Assembly: GCA_011634665.1 (NCBI GenBank)
Contig: WAEK01000016.1
Coordinates: 686,501-750,500, forward strand
From: Mortierella sp. BCC40632
Taxonomy: Eukaryota; Mortierellomycota; Mortierellomycetes; Mortierellales; Mortierellaceae
Length of the DNA: 64,000 nt
Reading direction: 5' to 3'
A model generated the notes under the pieces. That model searched no databases. It was not told the DNA's origin and saw only the letters and a list, made by a program, of their open reading frames with translations. This document shows, one piece after another, positions 27,732 through 39,662 of this stretch. A program made the position numbers and the translations under genes. Each line of letters starts with the position of its first letter. Position 1 is the stretch's first letter.

Positions 27732-30700
27732 ATGGATGGTAAAGCTGTGGATCACCAGGCCTCAGTTGCTATTAACATTTGTCCGCCCAAGTCGGCCTGT
27801 TGCACCTCAGTAAGCATCACTTTCGCAAAAAACATATGCGCGTAGTGTGCTTCGCATACGCCATCATGAACTGAGATCATTGACATGGCAGTTTTTAGAA
27901 TGAGTGCAAAAAATTGACATCGTGTCGCACCATTTTCACACGCTTCAAAAAAACACTTAGGCAAAGGTTGAGCGAGAAAGCAACTTCTTGGCTGCCGACC
28001 TTGCCGCCGATTCTGCTGCTGCACCAAAACAGAGCTCTTGCTGTACACCTTCAAAGAAGGACGAATGTTGCAGGCCCTCTCATCCTCAGAAATCACTCGA
28101 TTTCAAAGTAACTGTCAGTAAAGATGCCGCAGCGAATTGGAAGCAAGCGTGCTTTCAGGTGGATGGCATGGTATGTATCAACAGTTGTCCATACCGCATC
28201 GTGTCAATGTTGTTCTCTTTCTTCAGATGTAGCTTGCTGAAAAAAAATAAAACGCCGCTCGTATAGACGTGTACTGGATGCGAAAACACCTTGAGCGCCG
28301 CATTGCAGGCACATCCTTCCATTGGTGGAGTAAAGTGCAATATGTTCCTAAGCAAGGCCGAGCTCTCATACGACCCAGATGCGCTCGCGATGGCAGATAT
28401 CATTGATATTATTCAAAATGCCGGTTTCTCCGCCCAGCTTCAGCGCTCAACCGCTGGCAACCAAGCATGTTTTCTCGTTACACGTCCAGCTAACGATTCT
28501 GACCCTGAAAAAGACAGGGACGTTATCGGTAGCACACTCAGCATGACGGGCGTGGTTGCTGTTAATGTCGTGGATCATCTCCCTGGGTTCCTTGTGGATG
28601 TGGAATTTGATCCTGACGTTACCGGTACCCGTGATGTGGCCCTCGCATTGCGTTCTCAAGGCTTCTCCGTCGAATTGGCCAAGGATGACAGTGGTGCCAA
28701 GAATAGTATGAGCGAGACGACGCGTATGCGCTGGCTACTCATTCTCAGCGTCATACTCGTGATTCCTGTTGTATTCCTGGCTTTCATCTTTCCAAATGCA
28801 GGAGCTTCAAACATCGTGCCGGGTCTTTCAGCTCGTAACCTTGCATTTTTTCTTCTTGCCACTCCAATCCAGCTCTATGTTGGTGCACCTATTTACCGTG
28901 GTGCCTGGAATGGCCTCGTTCTGTCTCGAGAACTCAATATGGATTCTCTTGTCGTCCTAAGCACGTCCTGTGCCTATTTCTACTCTACAATCGCGACAAT
29001 CGTGGCCATGTCGTCGGCTCGCTACACAGTGCCTGAGGTGTTCTTTGAGACCAGTGCGATTCTGATAACGCTCATCATCCTCGGTCGTTACTTGCAAGCG
29101 TTAGCAAGAGGTCGAGCTGCCGATGCAATCAGCAGACTCAAAGACCTTCAGAGTCCAACCGCCAACCTTGTTGTCCTAGGCAGCAACGAAGAAGAGACTG
29201 TTGAGAGGATTGAGAGCGGCTACCTTCAGCGTCGGGATATCATCAAGATTCTTCCCTCAGAACGAATCCCTGCCGATGGAGTGGTGATGCGTGGAACCGC
29301 GGACGTGGACGAGTCCAATATGACAGGCGAGTCGGTACCCGTGGGTAAAGGTGTATCGGATGAAGTCATGGCCGGTAGCATCAACCTCAACGGTACATTA
29401 CTGGTTCGCATTACCCGCGTACAGAGCGAGAGCAAACTCAACGACATCACGAAGCTTGTAGAGCAAGCTCAAGCGTCTAGAGCACCCAGCCAAGCCCTGG
29501 CAGACAAGATTGCCGCCTTGTTCACGCCTTTTGTGATTGTGCTCGGAAGCATCACTTACTTGGTGTGGCTCGTTCTTGGCCTCCAGGGTAAAGTCGACAC
29601 TACCGAGTATCCGTCTGGTGTCTTAGCATTGACTTTTGCTGTCGCTGTGCTTGTCGTGTCCTGCCCATGTGCTATCGCCCTGGCTGTTCCGACGGTTATA
29701 GTTGTCGGTGCCGGTGTAGCGGCAAGAAATGGCATTCTGGTCAAGGATGGCGGTGTATTTGAAGACACTGCCAAAGTTACCCACGTTGTATTCGACAAAA
29801 CAGGCACTCTAACCCAAGGCCAGTTTCAAGTTGTTGACTGCCTCGAACTGAAAGAAGATGATGGTAGCCACCTTTCGTACAGTCTTGCCGCCACCGCTGC
29901 ATCCAACAGCGAACACCCACTTTCGCTTGCTGTTGCATCTTACTGCGGAGAGAGATTTTCGCAGTCGCTTTGCCTTGAAGAATCAACTGCTTTCCCTGGT
30001 TTTGGGATGGCATGCAAAATTCAAGGCAGAGAGGTGCGTATTGGCAAAGTGACCTGGGTCTCTGAAGGTATCGAGCTCTCCTCTGAAGCCAAGGATTTCT
30101 TGACGCGATCCTATCAACTTGGAAGATCGATTGTCGCGGTCTCCTCGGACCAGGCACTGTTGATGTTGTTCGCGCTGGCGGACGGACTTCGTCCTGAGGC
30201 TGTTGCCGTTGTAGAGCATCTCAAGACGATGGGCTTGCTGGTTCACGTAATTTCCGGCGACCATCAACCTGCTGTCGATCACATTGCACGACAGCTCGGG
30301 ATTGAGTCTGCCAATGCCATCGGAGATTGTACACCCTCGGACAAGCTTACTCGTGTCACTCAGCTACAAGCCGCCGGGCATATCGTGGCATTTTGTGGTG
30401 ATGGGACAAATGATGCTCCAGTACTCGCGCAAGCCCAAGTTGGTGTCGCGCTGGGAGCTGGAACTAGCAGTGTGGCTATCGCTACTGCCAAAGTTGTACT
30501 TCTTACTAATGACCTGCGAGGAATGGTAATTTCCATCAACCTTGCACGCCAAGTCATGGCTCGGATCCGGATCAATTTCGCCTGGGCTTTCTTGTACAAT
30601 CTATTTGCGATTCCGTTGGCTGCCGGATGTTTGGTACCAGTGATGAAGGATGCCCGCATACCGCCTGCACTTGCTGGACTGGGTGAGCTTGTCAGTGTCA

Positions 30701-30783
30701 TGCCAGTGTTGGCTTTTGCATTGCTTTTGAAGCGATATCGCATTCCTGCCTCTCTAGTCAAGCAAGCAGAATCGCAAAGTTAG
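27732..30783 (+). CDS. P1B-type copper-transporting ATPase (CrpA/Ccc2-like)
   Basis: Heavy-metal pump exporting Cu(I) by ATP hydrolysis. Three exons (27732-27809, 27961-28170, 28267-30783) give 934 residues. The N-terminus carries CC clusters (ACCTS, SSCCTPSKKDECCRPS) that could bind metal. One HMA domain follows with GMTCTGC formed across the second intron, and a second, degenerate HMA-like region lacks CxxC. The pump core is complete: TGES, the Cu-type CPC in SCPCAIALA, phosphorylation motif DKTGTLT, the SEHP motif of the N-domain, and GDGTNDAP. The length and CC-rich N-terminus resemble fungal resistance pumps such as CrpA more than Golgi Ccc2, so plasma-membrane copper detoxification is the likely role (inference). 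The start is the first ATG after the TATA box. The 2.5 kb uninterrupted exon and few short introns differ from its neighbours. Confidence 0.95.
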
Positions 30784-31503
30784 TCTGTGATAAAATTCCT
30801 CAAGTATACTTTTTTGGAGATTTGAAATCGTCGTGCCCTTCTATAAAGAATAAAACTTGCGCTGATAGGGGTTTTAATCGCCAAACGTGTTTGAGCCCCA
30901 CTCTACGCAGAACAGGTTTACTCTGAATATCGCTGTACTCTCAGCCAACCAATTTCACACTTTTCTCGATCGGGTGCAAGGGGATGGGTACTTGCCAACA
31001 TTGACAGAGGTTGATAAAAGGCCGAGTCAAAAAAAAAAACAACGAAATGAAAACCAATGTCCAAGCATTCTAAAGATTCACCACGCATTGTTGGAGATCA
31101 CTTTGACCATTCTATATCGCATCTTCATATTCTTGCTTTAGATGTGGAGTCATTTTAAATTCCCAGCTGGCAGTTTGCCCGTGGTGATGTCCCCGGACCC
31201 GAGTGAGCCCATGATCCACCATCTGGGCCTAATGGGATCATGCTGGTCTTTTTTTTTTTTTTTTTTTTTTTTTTGCTCCAACCAATTACTTGAGAAGCGA
31301 ACTGATGTTTCCAGTTGGAATAGGTGGTAAAAAAAATTGTTAGTTCAAGGCTCTGCTCGACCAGAAGTGTGTGTTGTATTCAGTGCTTACCTGGGGACGG
31401 TTCGAAGCTCGGTCTCTCCTCTCTAGTGAGTCGTCAAACCATCGGGGCCGATGTCCGCAATAAATTGTTTTATTAGAGGTATCTTGGCTGTTTTCTGCCA
31501 AGA
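30784..31503. other. Intergenic sequence after the copper ATPase
   Basis: Contains a short AT-rich 3' flank, a 26-base T-tract at 31249-31274 and no supported gene. A GGTTCGAAG word near 31391 resembles a Pol III B box, but the arms do not pair as a tRNA. Confidence 0.5.
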
Positions 31504-32025
31504 CTACTCGGTAGCATCGGTGAAGAAAGTACAGATTCCTTTCTCGAACTCAGGCTCATCAAGCTTCTCGTTCAAACCTTCACTTTGCTTAAAGAACTGG
31601 GGTGTAGAAGAAAGAGATGAATCGTTAAAAGACCGATATTTAAAGATGTCCCTGTAGTGGTGCAAGTCCTTTCCTTCAAAGTCATACCTACAAATGTATA
31701 GTTCCTTGGTTCCATTTGTGTACCTTCTCTTGACCTCAGTTGCAAGCTGTGTCACATCAGATCGCACCAAGTCGATGGGAGTGAATTGCATTGGTGCATT
31801 GAGAACTCTTTGTAGCTGCGGAGGGGCTATGATCCAAAATGAAAGAAGAAGAAAGAAAAAACGCTGCCCTCTCCTATTTTGTATCCAAGGTTGACTCAAG
31901 AGTCTGACAGACAACAATGAAGAAAAGGCAACTCTTCTCATGAACTTGGAACTCGTGAACCCCTCGTCTCTCTCGCTGATCCAGAAAAAAGAATCTATCG
32001 CCCAGTTTTCATCCAATTCTGTCAT
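31504..32025 (-). CDS. Unrecognised reading frame, possible two-exon gene or remnant
   Basis: An ATG-started frame of 173 codons. The upstream part overlaps copy 2 of the dispersed repeat and looks like non-coding DNA. From about 31828 downward, after a good TTTGGATCATAG acceptor, the sequence has coding character (PMQFTPIDLVRSDV, RRYTNGTKELYICRYDFEGK, and an acidic end before DATE). The true structure is probably a 3' exon of about 107 codons with an unidentified 5' part. No family is recognised; it may be a decayed gene. Confidence 0.3.
   Translation of the reverse strand: MTELDENWAIDSFFWISERDEGFTSSKFMRRVAFSSLLSVRLLSQPWIQNRRGQRFFFLLLSFWIIAPPQLQRVLNAPMQFTPIDLVRSDVTQLATEVKRRYTNGTKELYICRYDFEGKDLHHYRDIFKYRSFNDSSLSSTPQFFKQSEGLNEKLDEPEFEKGICTFFTDATE
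31870..31917 (+). repeat. Dispersed repeat, copy 2
   Basis: Partner of the copy near 26048, in the same orientation, with scattered substitutions. The word GCAACT follows after a short A-rich stretch, as in copy 1. Confidence 0.6.
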
Positions 32026-32124
32026 GATAAAAAAAAGGATTTACTATTTCCGAAAAAAAGAGGAAAGAAAGCCTTCCATTGGAGCTGGAGAATGATATCA
32101 TTATCGCCGAATAAGGGCTTATTT

Positions 32125-33165
32125 TTACACCTTCTCAACCAACTTGCGAATAGCAAGCGCAAGCGACTCTTGAACACGACATTGATGTCTCAACACATCA
32201 AGGATCTCTTTATGTCGACGACGTTCCAACTCTTCATGTCGTTGACTCCTCATCTCTTCCTTGACCGATTTCTTCTCCTCCATCCAAAGTCGTTGTCGAT
32301 GATATGCTCGTTCTTCATCTATACACTCGGCTTGTCGTTCTTGGAGAGAAAACTGTTTCTCAATCTGCTTTCTGAACTGTCCATCCCATGCACTCAGAGC
32401 CTCTAACTCTGCAAGAATCTCCTTCTTGCTGTCAGAGGATATGGGGGAGAAGGACCTTTCGCTCGACTCTGAGGTCTTGGCTTGTTGGGTACCCTGAGAA
32501 GGCAACGCAGTCTTGTCCTGAAGTAGGTCTGAGTTCTCGTTCTGCTGGACATTTGAACCCGAAGACTCTCCCTCTTGTTCTTGTTCTTTTTCCTTTGACT
32601 GCGTCTGTTCATACTCATAGATGGCCTTTAATAAACGGACCCGTTCATTCATCTCGGGCTGTGCTGCCTTGCTTGCCTCTTTGGCCGATAAAGTTTCTGC
32701 TTGTTGTTGTTGTTGTTGTTGTTGTTTGTACTCTTTCGAGAGCGCGTCCCAAGCTTCTTGACAAAGTCGAGTCGTGACATGATCGAATACGGCTGGTTGA
32801 CCTTGATAAAGACCCTGGATTTTACCAAATCGTCTCAAACGGCCAACAACCCGTTCCCATGCAGCCTCGGTCGTCTCTTTCTGAGTCCCAAACGGCTTCT
32901 CTTCATGGATCGCTCGAAGGAGCACCAGTTCGTAAAGAGAGTCCCCAAGTGATGCAGAAGAAAGCTGTTTTCCTTTTCTTGAGTTGGGTTGCCTACTACT
33001 ACTGGCGTTGCTGCCACCGCTATCTTTATCACCATCGTTATTACTGTTGTCGAAACCAAGATCCAGACTGCCCGGTAGAAGTTGTGTCTCTTCTAGCACA
33101 GCAATATCATCGGTTCCCTCAGGTTCATACACATACTCGACCTCGTATTGGGGTTCATGATCCAT
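32125..33165 (-). CDS. Myb/SANT-like (trihelix-type) coiled-coil protein, uncharacterised
   Basis: A single exon of 346 residues starting MDHEPQYEVEYVYEPEG; a TTG-started extension upstream is not needed. After an acidic, Ser/Asn-rich head, residues of about 80-150 (LYELVLLRAIHEEKPFGTQK, AWERVVGRLRRFGKIQ, CQEAWDALSKEYKQ) have the helical spacing of fungal Myb/SANT-like DNA-binding domains. A polyglutamine run of eight or nine residues and a Gln/Glu-rich linker follow. The C-terminal 100 residues form a long, charged coiled coil (QFRKQIEKQFSLQERQAE onward), ending LAIRKLVEKV. A transcription or chromatin role is plausible but inferred. It lies about 200 bases downstream of NRDE-2 on the same strand. 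Confidence 0.65.
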   Translation of the reverse strand: MDHEPQYEVEYVYEPEGTDDIAVLEETQLLPGSLDLGFDNSNNDGDKDSGGSNASSSRQPNSRKGKQLSSASLGDSLYELVLLRAIHEEKPFGTQKETTEAAWERVVGRLRRFGKIQGLYQGQPAVFDHVTTRLCQEAWDALSKEYKQQQQQQQQAETLSAKEASKAAQPEMNERVRLLKAIYEYEQTQSKEKEQEQEGESSGSNVQQNENSDLLQDKTALPSQGTQQAKTSESSERSFSPISSDSKKEILAELEALSAWDGQFRKQIEKQFSLQERQAECIDEERAYHRQRLWMEEKKSVKEEMRSQRHEELERRRHKEILDVLRHQCRVQESLALAIRKLVEKV

Positions 33166-33364
33166 TTTTATGGGGTCGTTCAAAGGTGTTGTTATAGCTG
33201 AAGTGTGGGAGAGTTTCTTTCTTTCTTTCTTTTTTCTTTTTTCTTTTTTGGTCTAAAAAAGGGCCGAAATGGCTCAGACGCTAAAAGAAAAGCCACGCCA
33301 ACCTGGACAAGTCGCGAACCAGCGTCCTAACTCCAATGAACCATCTTTTTTTTAACAACGACAA

Positions 33365-36300
33365 CTACTGTATGGCTTTGTCTAACGCTTCGTCCTCCTC
33401 TTCTTCCTCCTCCTCTCCAGACCCAGACTCCTCACTCACAGTCTCGATTGCCTTTCTCTCTGGCAAGTCTTGTCTCACCCGGATCTCCTTCTCAAGCATC
33501 GTCTCATAAATCTGCTCCAGCTCCACATTCGTAAACAACTTTCGGAACCGAGGCTCAAACGCTAGCAAATACAAGTCCTTGCACCAAGGGCAGTCATTCA
33601 ATGCTCTCATCAACAAAGCCTTGACCCTGAGTGGTCGTGAGTCCCGAGTGGCTTTCTTTTCCTTCTTTAGATTCTTTCCCTTGTCGTGTTTTGTGGGCGT
33701 GGAAAGTGTCAGCATTGACTGTGCTGCATGCTCTCGGAGCTCGAGCTCAATATAGATCATCCAAAGGTTGGGACTGGAATGAAAAGAATCCGATCGAGTC
33801 GAATCCAGTGCCGATTCAAGCAAAGTCCGGATCATATGCGTATTGAACGGCTCTTGATGCCACAACTCATAAAATAGTCCAAACACCCACAAAGAGGCTG
33901 GGTTGGCTCCTCGAATTGATCCATGGCTTTTTTGGAGAGACTGGTGGCTACTCGAAAGTCCTCTTGTCGTGGCACGTTCCACTCCGCCTACAGCCTCACT
34001 CACCCAGGACCGAACATGTCCATACATCCGTTGTTGAGCCTCGGTCCAAAAGAATAAGGCCTGGAGAACACTACAGTTGGGGAATCGTTCCAATCCTGTC
34101 CTGACGATCCGTCGAAGATCTCGTGGTTGGAATCCTCGACTGCCTCCTCTTCCACTCTTCTTGCCCGAGCGTGCTTGCGATAAGGCTCGTAAAGAGTGAA
34201 CATAGACAAGTTTGGCCATGTGGATCCAGACTAACTCTGCCTCGGCTCCAATACACACCTTCTTTTTGGTCACTCTACTACTTTCTGTGTCTCGGATGGC
34301 CGCAAGGCCCGACTCGAGGATCAGAGACATAGAGGTGACATTTCGTCGACTGACTCCTGGCCTGCTTGCCAAGGTATCCATTGCCTCATCTACCTCCATC
34401 TCCCGGTCCGGATTTCGAAAGTCCAGCTCTTGGATAGCAGTTTCAAACACCTTGACCGCCGCCTCAATTTCGGATCCTGAAGGGGCTGTCAGGTACTCGA
34501 ACCAGGAATAGCATACAATCAAGTCGAGTGCTGGTTCAAACCATTTAACTCCGTTTGGTTCCTTGATCGTCCCAACGGTCGGAGTACCTCTAGGGCGACC
34601 AAGATTGAGTTGTGCAACCTTTTGAGAATAGAATTGGCGTCCTTTGATCAGTCGAGTAGGACTGGGTGCCAGCACCTCTTTGTTGCTGTCAAGTTGGCCT
34701 ATATATTGAAGGAATAGAATCCTCAGTTTTTGATTAGAAACAATGAGCCATATAAAAAGTCTCAAAAAAAAAGCAATCGTCAGGTTCCGACACTTGCCTG
34801 CATTTCCTTCAGCAAAGGACAACAGGATCTCCAATGCTGCACCATCACGGCCTTGCTCCCACTCGAGCTCTGCATAATTACGGAAAAGCAAGGGTGCCCT
34901 TGTTTGGTTTTCAGGAGGAAATGTGGGATACATGGACAGGGCTGTAGAATAGATTTTTTGAGCCTAAGCACATTCCATATTCAAGATGAACAGCAGAGGT
35001 AGCGGGAATTGATGTTAGCCTTTCAGCTGATTTCTCTCTCTCTCTCTCTTTCTCCCACGATACATTCAAAACAGAGTTACAAAGAATCTTTGTATTTCTG
35101 GCTACCTCCATCGTGCGACCTAGCGACTTCTCAGCCAGAGCATAGGCATTCCAGAATTCCAGATCCATTCGTCGATCTTTCAAGTACTTTTTGGCCAGTT
35201 TCTGACCTTTGGAGGCCGAGCGGGTATCCATAGTTTCAAACATCAAGTGGTAAATTGAGAAATTCTTTTGGTGGTGTGCAGAAACAGACAAGACCTCTTG
35301 CAATTGTTGGAACGAATTCCTGTTGATCAGCCGTTAATTCGATGTCGTCAAGAAAGAGGTTAGTTATTTCTCTTAGCCATTTTTTTTTTTTTTTTTTTTT
35401 TTTAGTTCTACAGTTTAGATTGTCAACTGACCGATTATCAATTTAGCAAAACACTCACCGGATAGCTTGTCTGAATGATTGGGGCGAGTCCAACTCATTG
35501 GCAACACTAACCCATGGGTACAAGACCTTGCCCAAGGAGCGATCGGATGGACCAAAGATGGCATCAGGGCTCTGTGCAAAGATCCGCAAAGGCAGTTTCC
35601 AGACACTACTCCAATCTCGGTCATTCGGATCCTGCCCCTCTTCCAATTGTCCATTCTCGATTTCGGACAGGACACGTTGGATCGCCTGCTCTCGTGTCTG
35701 AAGAGGTGGAAAGAATCGGTTCAGACCCAGGTTGGATTCAATGGTCGATCGAATATCCATCCCAAGATCAAGTAATAATCCGTCATAAAAATAGGGATTG
35801 TAAAGATTTGGTCTTGCCGAGGCCGTTCCTGTGGTTTGAGAGGGCGATGAGGACTGGAGACCACTGGATCCTGAAAGAGAGTTGATGGGTAGACCCATAA
35901 AGTTAAAGACACAATCCATAAACTGCGCTCGAGCATCGGTCGTATGAAGGAACATGATAAAGGGTCGGACGTCTTCAAAAATGATAATCCCATAAGGATC
36001 ATCAGTCAACTGGCTCGGGATCTCCTCTATGTTTTTAAGAAAAAAGAAATTGCCCAGAGTCTGTTAAGAGCCGAAATCTAATATCCATTTGTTGTCATCT
36101 CTGATGTTATTTGATCCGCAACAGAACCTACCAGTTGTTCGGACTGGAAACCAACATATTGAATCGAGCTCCTTTTCCACCTGCGCCCATCGTTCAAAGT
36201 GATATCGATCCACATCTTCGCCCACAAGAGCACTTAGTCGCTCTTCATCATCATCCTTGGGTTTAGGGAGAACGGTCGCCTCTAATAAATTCTCCACAGC

Positions 36301-39300
36301 GACCTCATCCTCTTCGGTGACATAATGGGCCCAGCCCTTGGCACCTTTTTCTCCAAATCTAGGAAGCTCCGAGTCCCAGTACTCTTCAAAACTGCCAATC
36401 TGGACCTGCCATGGCTCTGACATGAGACTGGGGGGCATATTAAACAAAAACTCAACCTGACCCTGCAAGATTCCCTGGGCACGTTCCACAAAGCCTAGCA
36501 ACAGGAGAGTCAAAATTTGTTTAGTATAATTAGAACCGCAACAGTGACATTGACTTTTTTTTTTTTTTTCTTCGAGACCCCCAATTCCTTTCTTTACCTG
36601 ATTGCTTCAGAAAAGCCCATACTCTTGCAAGAACGTGCACCGTGACCATCTCGATCCGAACAAGCTTCGATCTGCTCTCGGCTACCAACTCTGACGACTC
36701 TTGTCGATAGATACTCAACCAAGTCGACCGTGCTCCCTGTCGAAGTCTCTGAAGCGCCTCCTGAAGGACCTGGACAAAACTCTTGACTGAGAAACTCAGG
36801 AAATGACGTTGTCTAAAGTCCAGATACTCGATCCAGAGTCCAGGACAAGTCAATAGAATCTCATTCGACCTTAGAATCTCGTCCCACTTGGTCAACACTT
36901 TGGTCGGCTCCAAAGCAATTCGACAGAAATGCATATAGGCGAGTAGGAGTGGCTCGTGCATCGGGTTGGATTGTAAGGCTCTTTCAAAGACACTGATCTT
37001 GACTTCCACATGTCCAGCAGACCATCCAGAAGAAGCACTTGCAGATTTTCTACTCGAGATGAGGTCAATATCGTCCTCAACTGCAATGTACTCTAACCAT
37101 TTCGCAGGTTGTTTGGGGTCCTATCATCAAGGTATGCCAATAGCGACTTGTCAGAGTTGCCGCGAATAAATAAATTAAAAAAAGACAATTCGTGTTCAAA
37201 AAACACGGAGATGCTGCTTTGTTCCTGGGTTCTTTACCTTTCTCAGCTCAGCATCAAGCATCATTCTCCTTCTTCGCAAGACATCCATGACACTCTCAGC
37301 AACCTCTTCTTCCTGATCACTGGTTGTCTGCATCAAGTCAGCATCCTCTTCCTTGTGTACTGAATGGCCATGGATATCTCGAAAGTCCACATTTTTGTAT
37401 CCGCCTTGACCACGACCCAAATCTTGGTCTTCAGAGGACTCGCTATCACTCTCACTTTCATCACTTTCACGTTGTGTTTGAGCAGTTGTTCGAAAGTCCA
37501 ATGAAATGTAATCTGGCTCTTGTGGATGTGCTCGTAGAGATCTGGCCAATTCTTGTGCCTTAACTCTAGAGATTCGTTTGTACTCGTAGCTATGATCCCT
37601 CCAAGTGGCGTGAGGGTCACTGTAGCGAACAGATCTTGATTTGCGGCTACCGGCAGTTCTCATGGCAAGCATCCGATTACCAATCGAACGGGATTTTTCG
37701 TAGTCAATTACCATATTCGAAGGAAGTCCTAAGACTCGTCCACCTGTAGAATAGCCACATCAATAAGCAAGATAGATGCGTAGAAAGAAATATAAAAAAA
37801 AAAAATGAAATAAGAAAAAAATGAAATCAAAAGAAAGGAAATCCTACTGACATCCTGCGATTTTTTCACCACGGATCGGACAAAATTAGTAAAAATACTT
37901 GCCTCCAGCACGTTTAAATTTGGGCACTGTGTTCAGATCCAGACCTCCGTATCGAGAATGGTCCTTATCTCCTTTGATATCAATTACCCATTCTCCTGGC
38001 TGATGCTTCTCTGTCCTTTGCCATGTCGAGGACAAGACCGATCGATTCAATGTACTCGATTGTCCTGTAGGAGTACCTCGCTCTAACTCTTGTTCACGAT
38101 CTCGATCACGACGACTAAACCAGGATTCATTCTCTTTTTCCTTGTCGTCTTTGTAGGTCGATTTGGTATCCTTCTTTTCAGTGACATGAGATTCATATCG
38201 ACTCTTCTTCCGAGCAGGAGAATAAGACCGGGTGCTGCTGGATGAAGGACGATCTTCCCGAGATCGATATCGCTCCTTGTCGCGATTACGGTATGAATCT
38301 CTTTCTCGAGATCGATCTCTCTCTCGGTCCCTGTCTCGATCTCTGTCTCGATCCCTGCCCTTATCTCTATCGCTCTCTCTCTCTTTGGGTCGACTTTTGT
38401 CCCTTTCTCTGTCCCTGATTCTATCCTTCTCCCTTTCTCTGTCTCTGTCTCGTTCCTTGCCCCTATCTCGAGAGCTACGCCTTTGTGTACTCGATCTTTC
38501 TCTACTCTTACTCCTGTCCTTGTTCCTGCTTCGACTCGAACTTTTCTCAGGGCTTACACTGTATTTTCTCCGCTTCTCACGGCTCTTTTCATCCTGACGC
38601 GTTCTTTCCTTGGATCTAAATCTGGTCTTGTCGCGTCCTGAAGTATCCTTCTCCTCGTCGACACGTTTAGATTTTTTTTCATTCACGGATCGACTTCGAG
38701 TTCCGTCCTTGGTACTCTCGGGTTCAAAGGCACTCCGTGATCCGAGTGGCGTCGACTTGGTGGGGGTGGATGACGTGGAAACGTCTTCAATAGGAAATGA
38801 AGAGAACGAGGGGATAGCTGCTGTGGTCGTTGTGGTTGTTCCTACGGGAGCTACAATTGGTGTTGACTTTGCCGGGAGAAGATGATCCGGGAAACTATCA
38901 AAGCGAGGCATCATCAAAGATCCTGATCCTACAACTGCTGCCCTTGCTGGTTCAGGCTCGGTTTTTGATGGTGGTGATAGTGGCGACAATGTCGTCGTTA
39001 CTTCTGTTGCTGCGGTTGCTGTTGTTGTTTTTGATCCAGACCCATGACTGGCCCAGGGCGTCCCTGCGAGTCCCGCTGAGGCCGCCTTTATAGAATAAAG
39101 AATACAATTTGGTATTCAAAAAAACAAGAACGGGTAAAACGGGAAAACAGGAAAATAAGGACAAATAGAGTCATTAGTGCCTTTTACTGGTGAGATCGTC
39201 CATCTCCTGTCCATTACACTCTCTCTGATGCAGACACGGAGGACAGGAGCGGCGAATTGTATAACCGAGAAACAAAAAAAGAAAAGAGAATAAATATATA

Positions 39301-39401
39301 AAAAAAAAAGAGAGAGAGATGAGAATTCATACAAGACGAGACTTTAGGTCGAGATTGTCCAGATCGTCTGCATGGAAACGCTTTGGCTCTGATTCCTCCA
39401 T
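33365..39401 (-). CDS. NRDE2: NRDE-2 homologue (nuclear RNAi / exosome-linked HAT-repeat protein)
   Basis: NRDE-2 proteins act in nuclear RNA silencing and bind the Mtr4 exosome helicase. About nine exons: 39401-39333 (MEESEPKRFHADDLDNLDLK), 39085-37903, 37743-37238, then exons near 37121-36600, 36494-36130, 36026-35460, 35315-35105, 34966-34797 and 34698-33365. The product is near 1,600 residues, longer than human NRDE2 (1,164). The second exon encodes a very long Arg-Asp/Arg-Ser/Arg-Glu domain, typical of nuclear speckle proteins. Then come the conserved N-terminal signature (SVRYSDPHATWRDHSYEYKR), HAT-like helical repeats, and the family block EDVRPFIMFLHTTDARAQFMDCVFNF. The tail is acidic. 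The second intron uses a GC donor (gcaagt at 37902-37897), the only choice that keeps frame with GGRVLGLPSNMV. Exon borders in the middle are approximate. Confidence 0.85.
35380..35403. repeat. T-tract inside an NRDE2 intron
   Basis: A run of 24 thymines lies in the intron between two HAT-repeat exons, one of many A/T homopolymers in introns of this window. Confidence 0.9.
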
Positions 39402-39662
39402 GACATTTCAGATGCTTGAGGAAACAGAGAAAAGAGAGTATTTCTTTGCTACAGTGAGTCGGAGGTTGCAAATTCGAATAGAAAAAAAAAAAAGTGCCAG
39501 TCACTCTCTCAATCATACCCCTTTTTTTTTTTTTTTTTTTTTTTTTGATGCATGGGATTTAATACAATGTCTAGGGAGATAGGATTGGGGTTGTGGTGTG
39601 TATCGTGTGTGTATGTTTCTATGGTCACTCTATGTGTTGCCATTCGAGTCCAAGAAGACAAT

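Noticed and set aside
31370..31440. Possible Pol III B box near 31391
   Set aside because: The T-stem does not pair and there is no A box at the right distance.
33265..33350. tRNA-like 5' half (GTTC/GGAC D-stem) on the minus strand downstream of NRDE2
   Set aside because: A D-arm can be folded, but there is no T-arm and the anticodon stem is broken; probably chance pairing.
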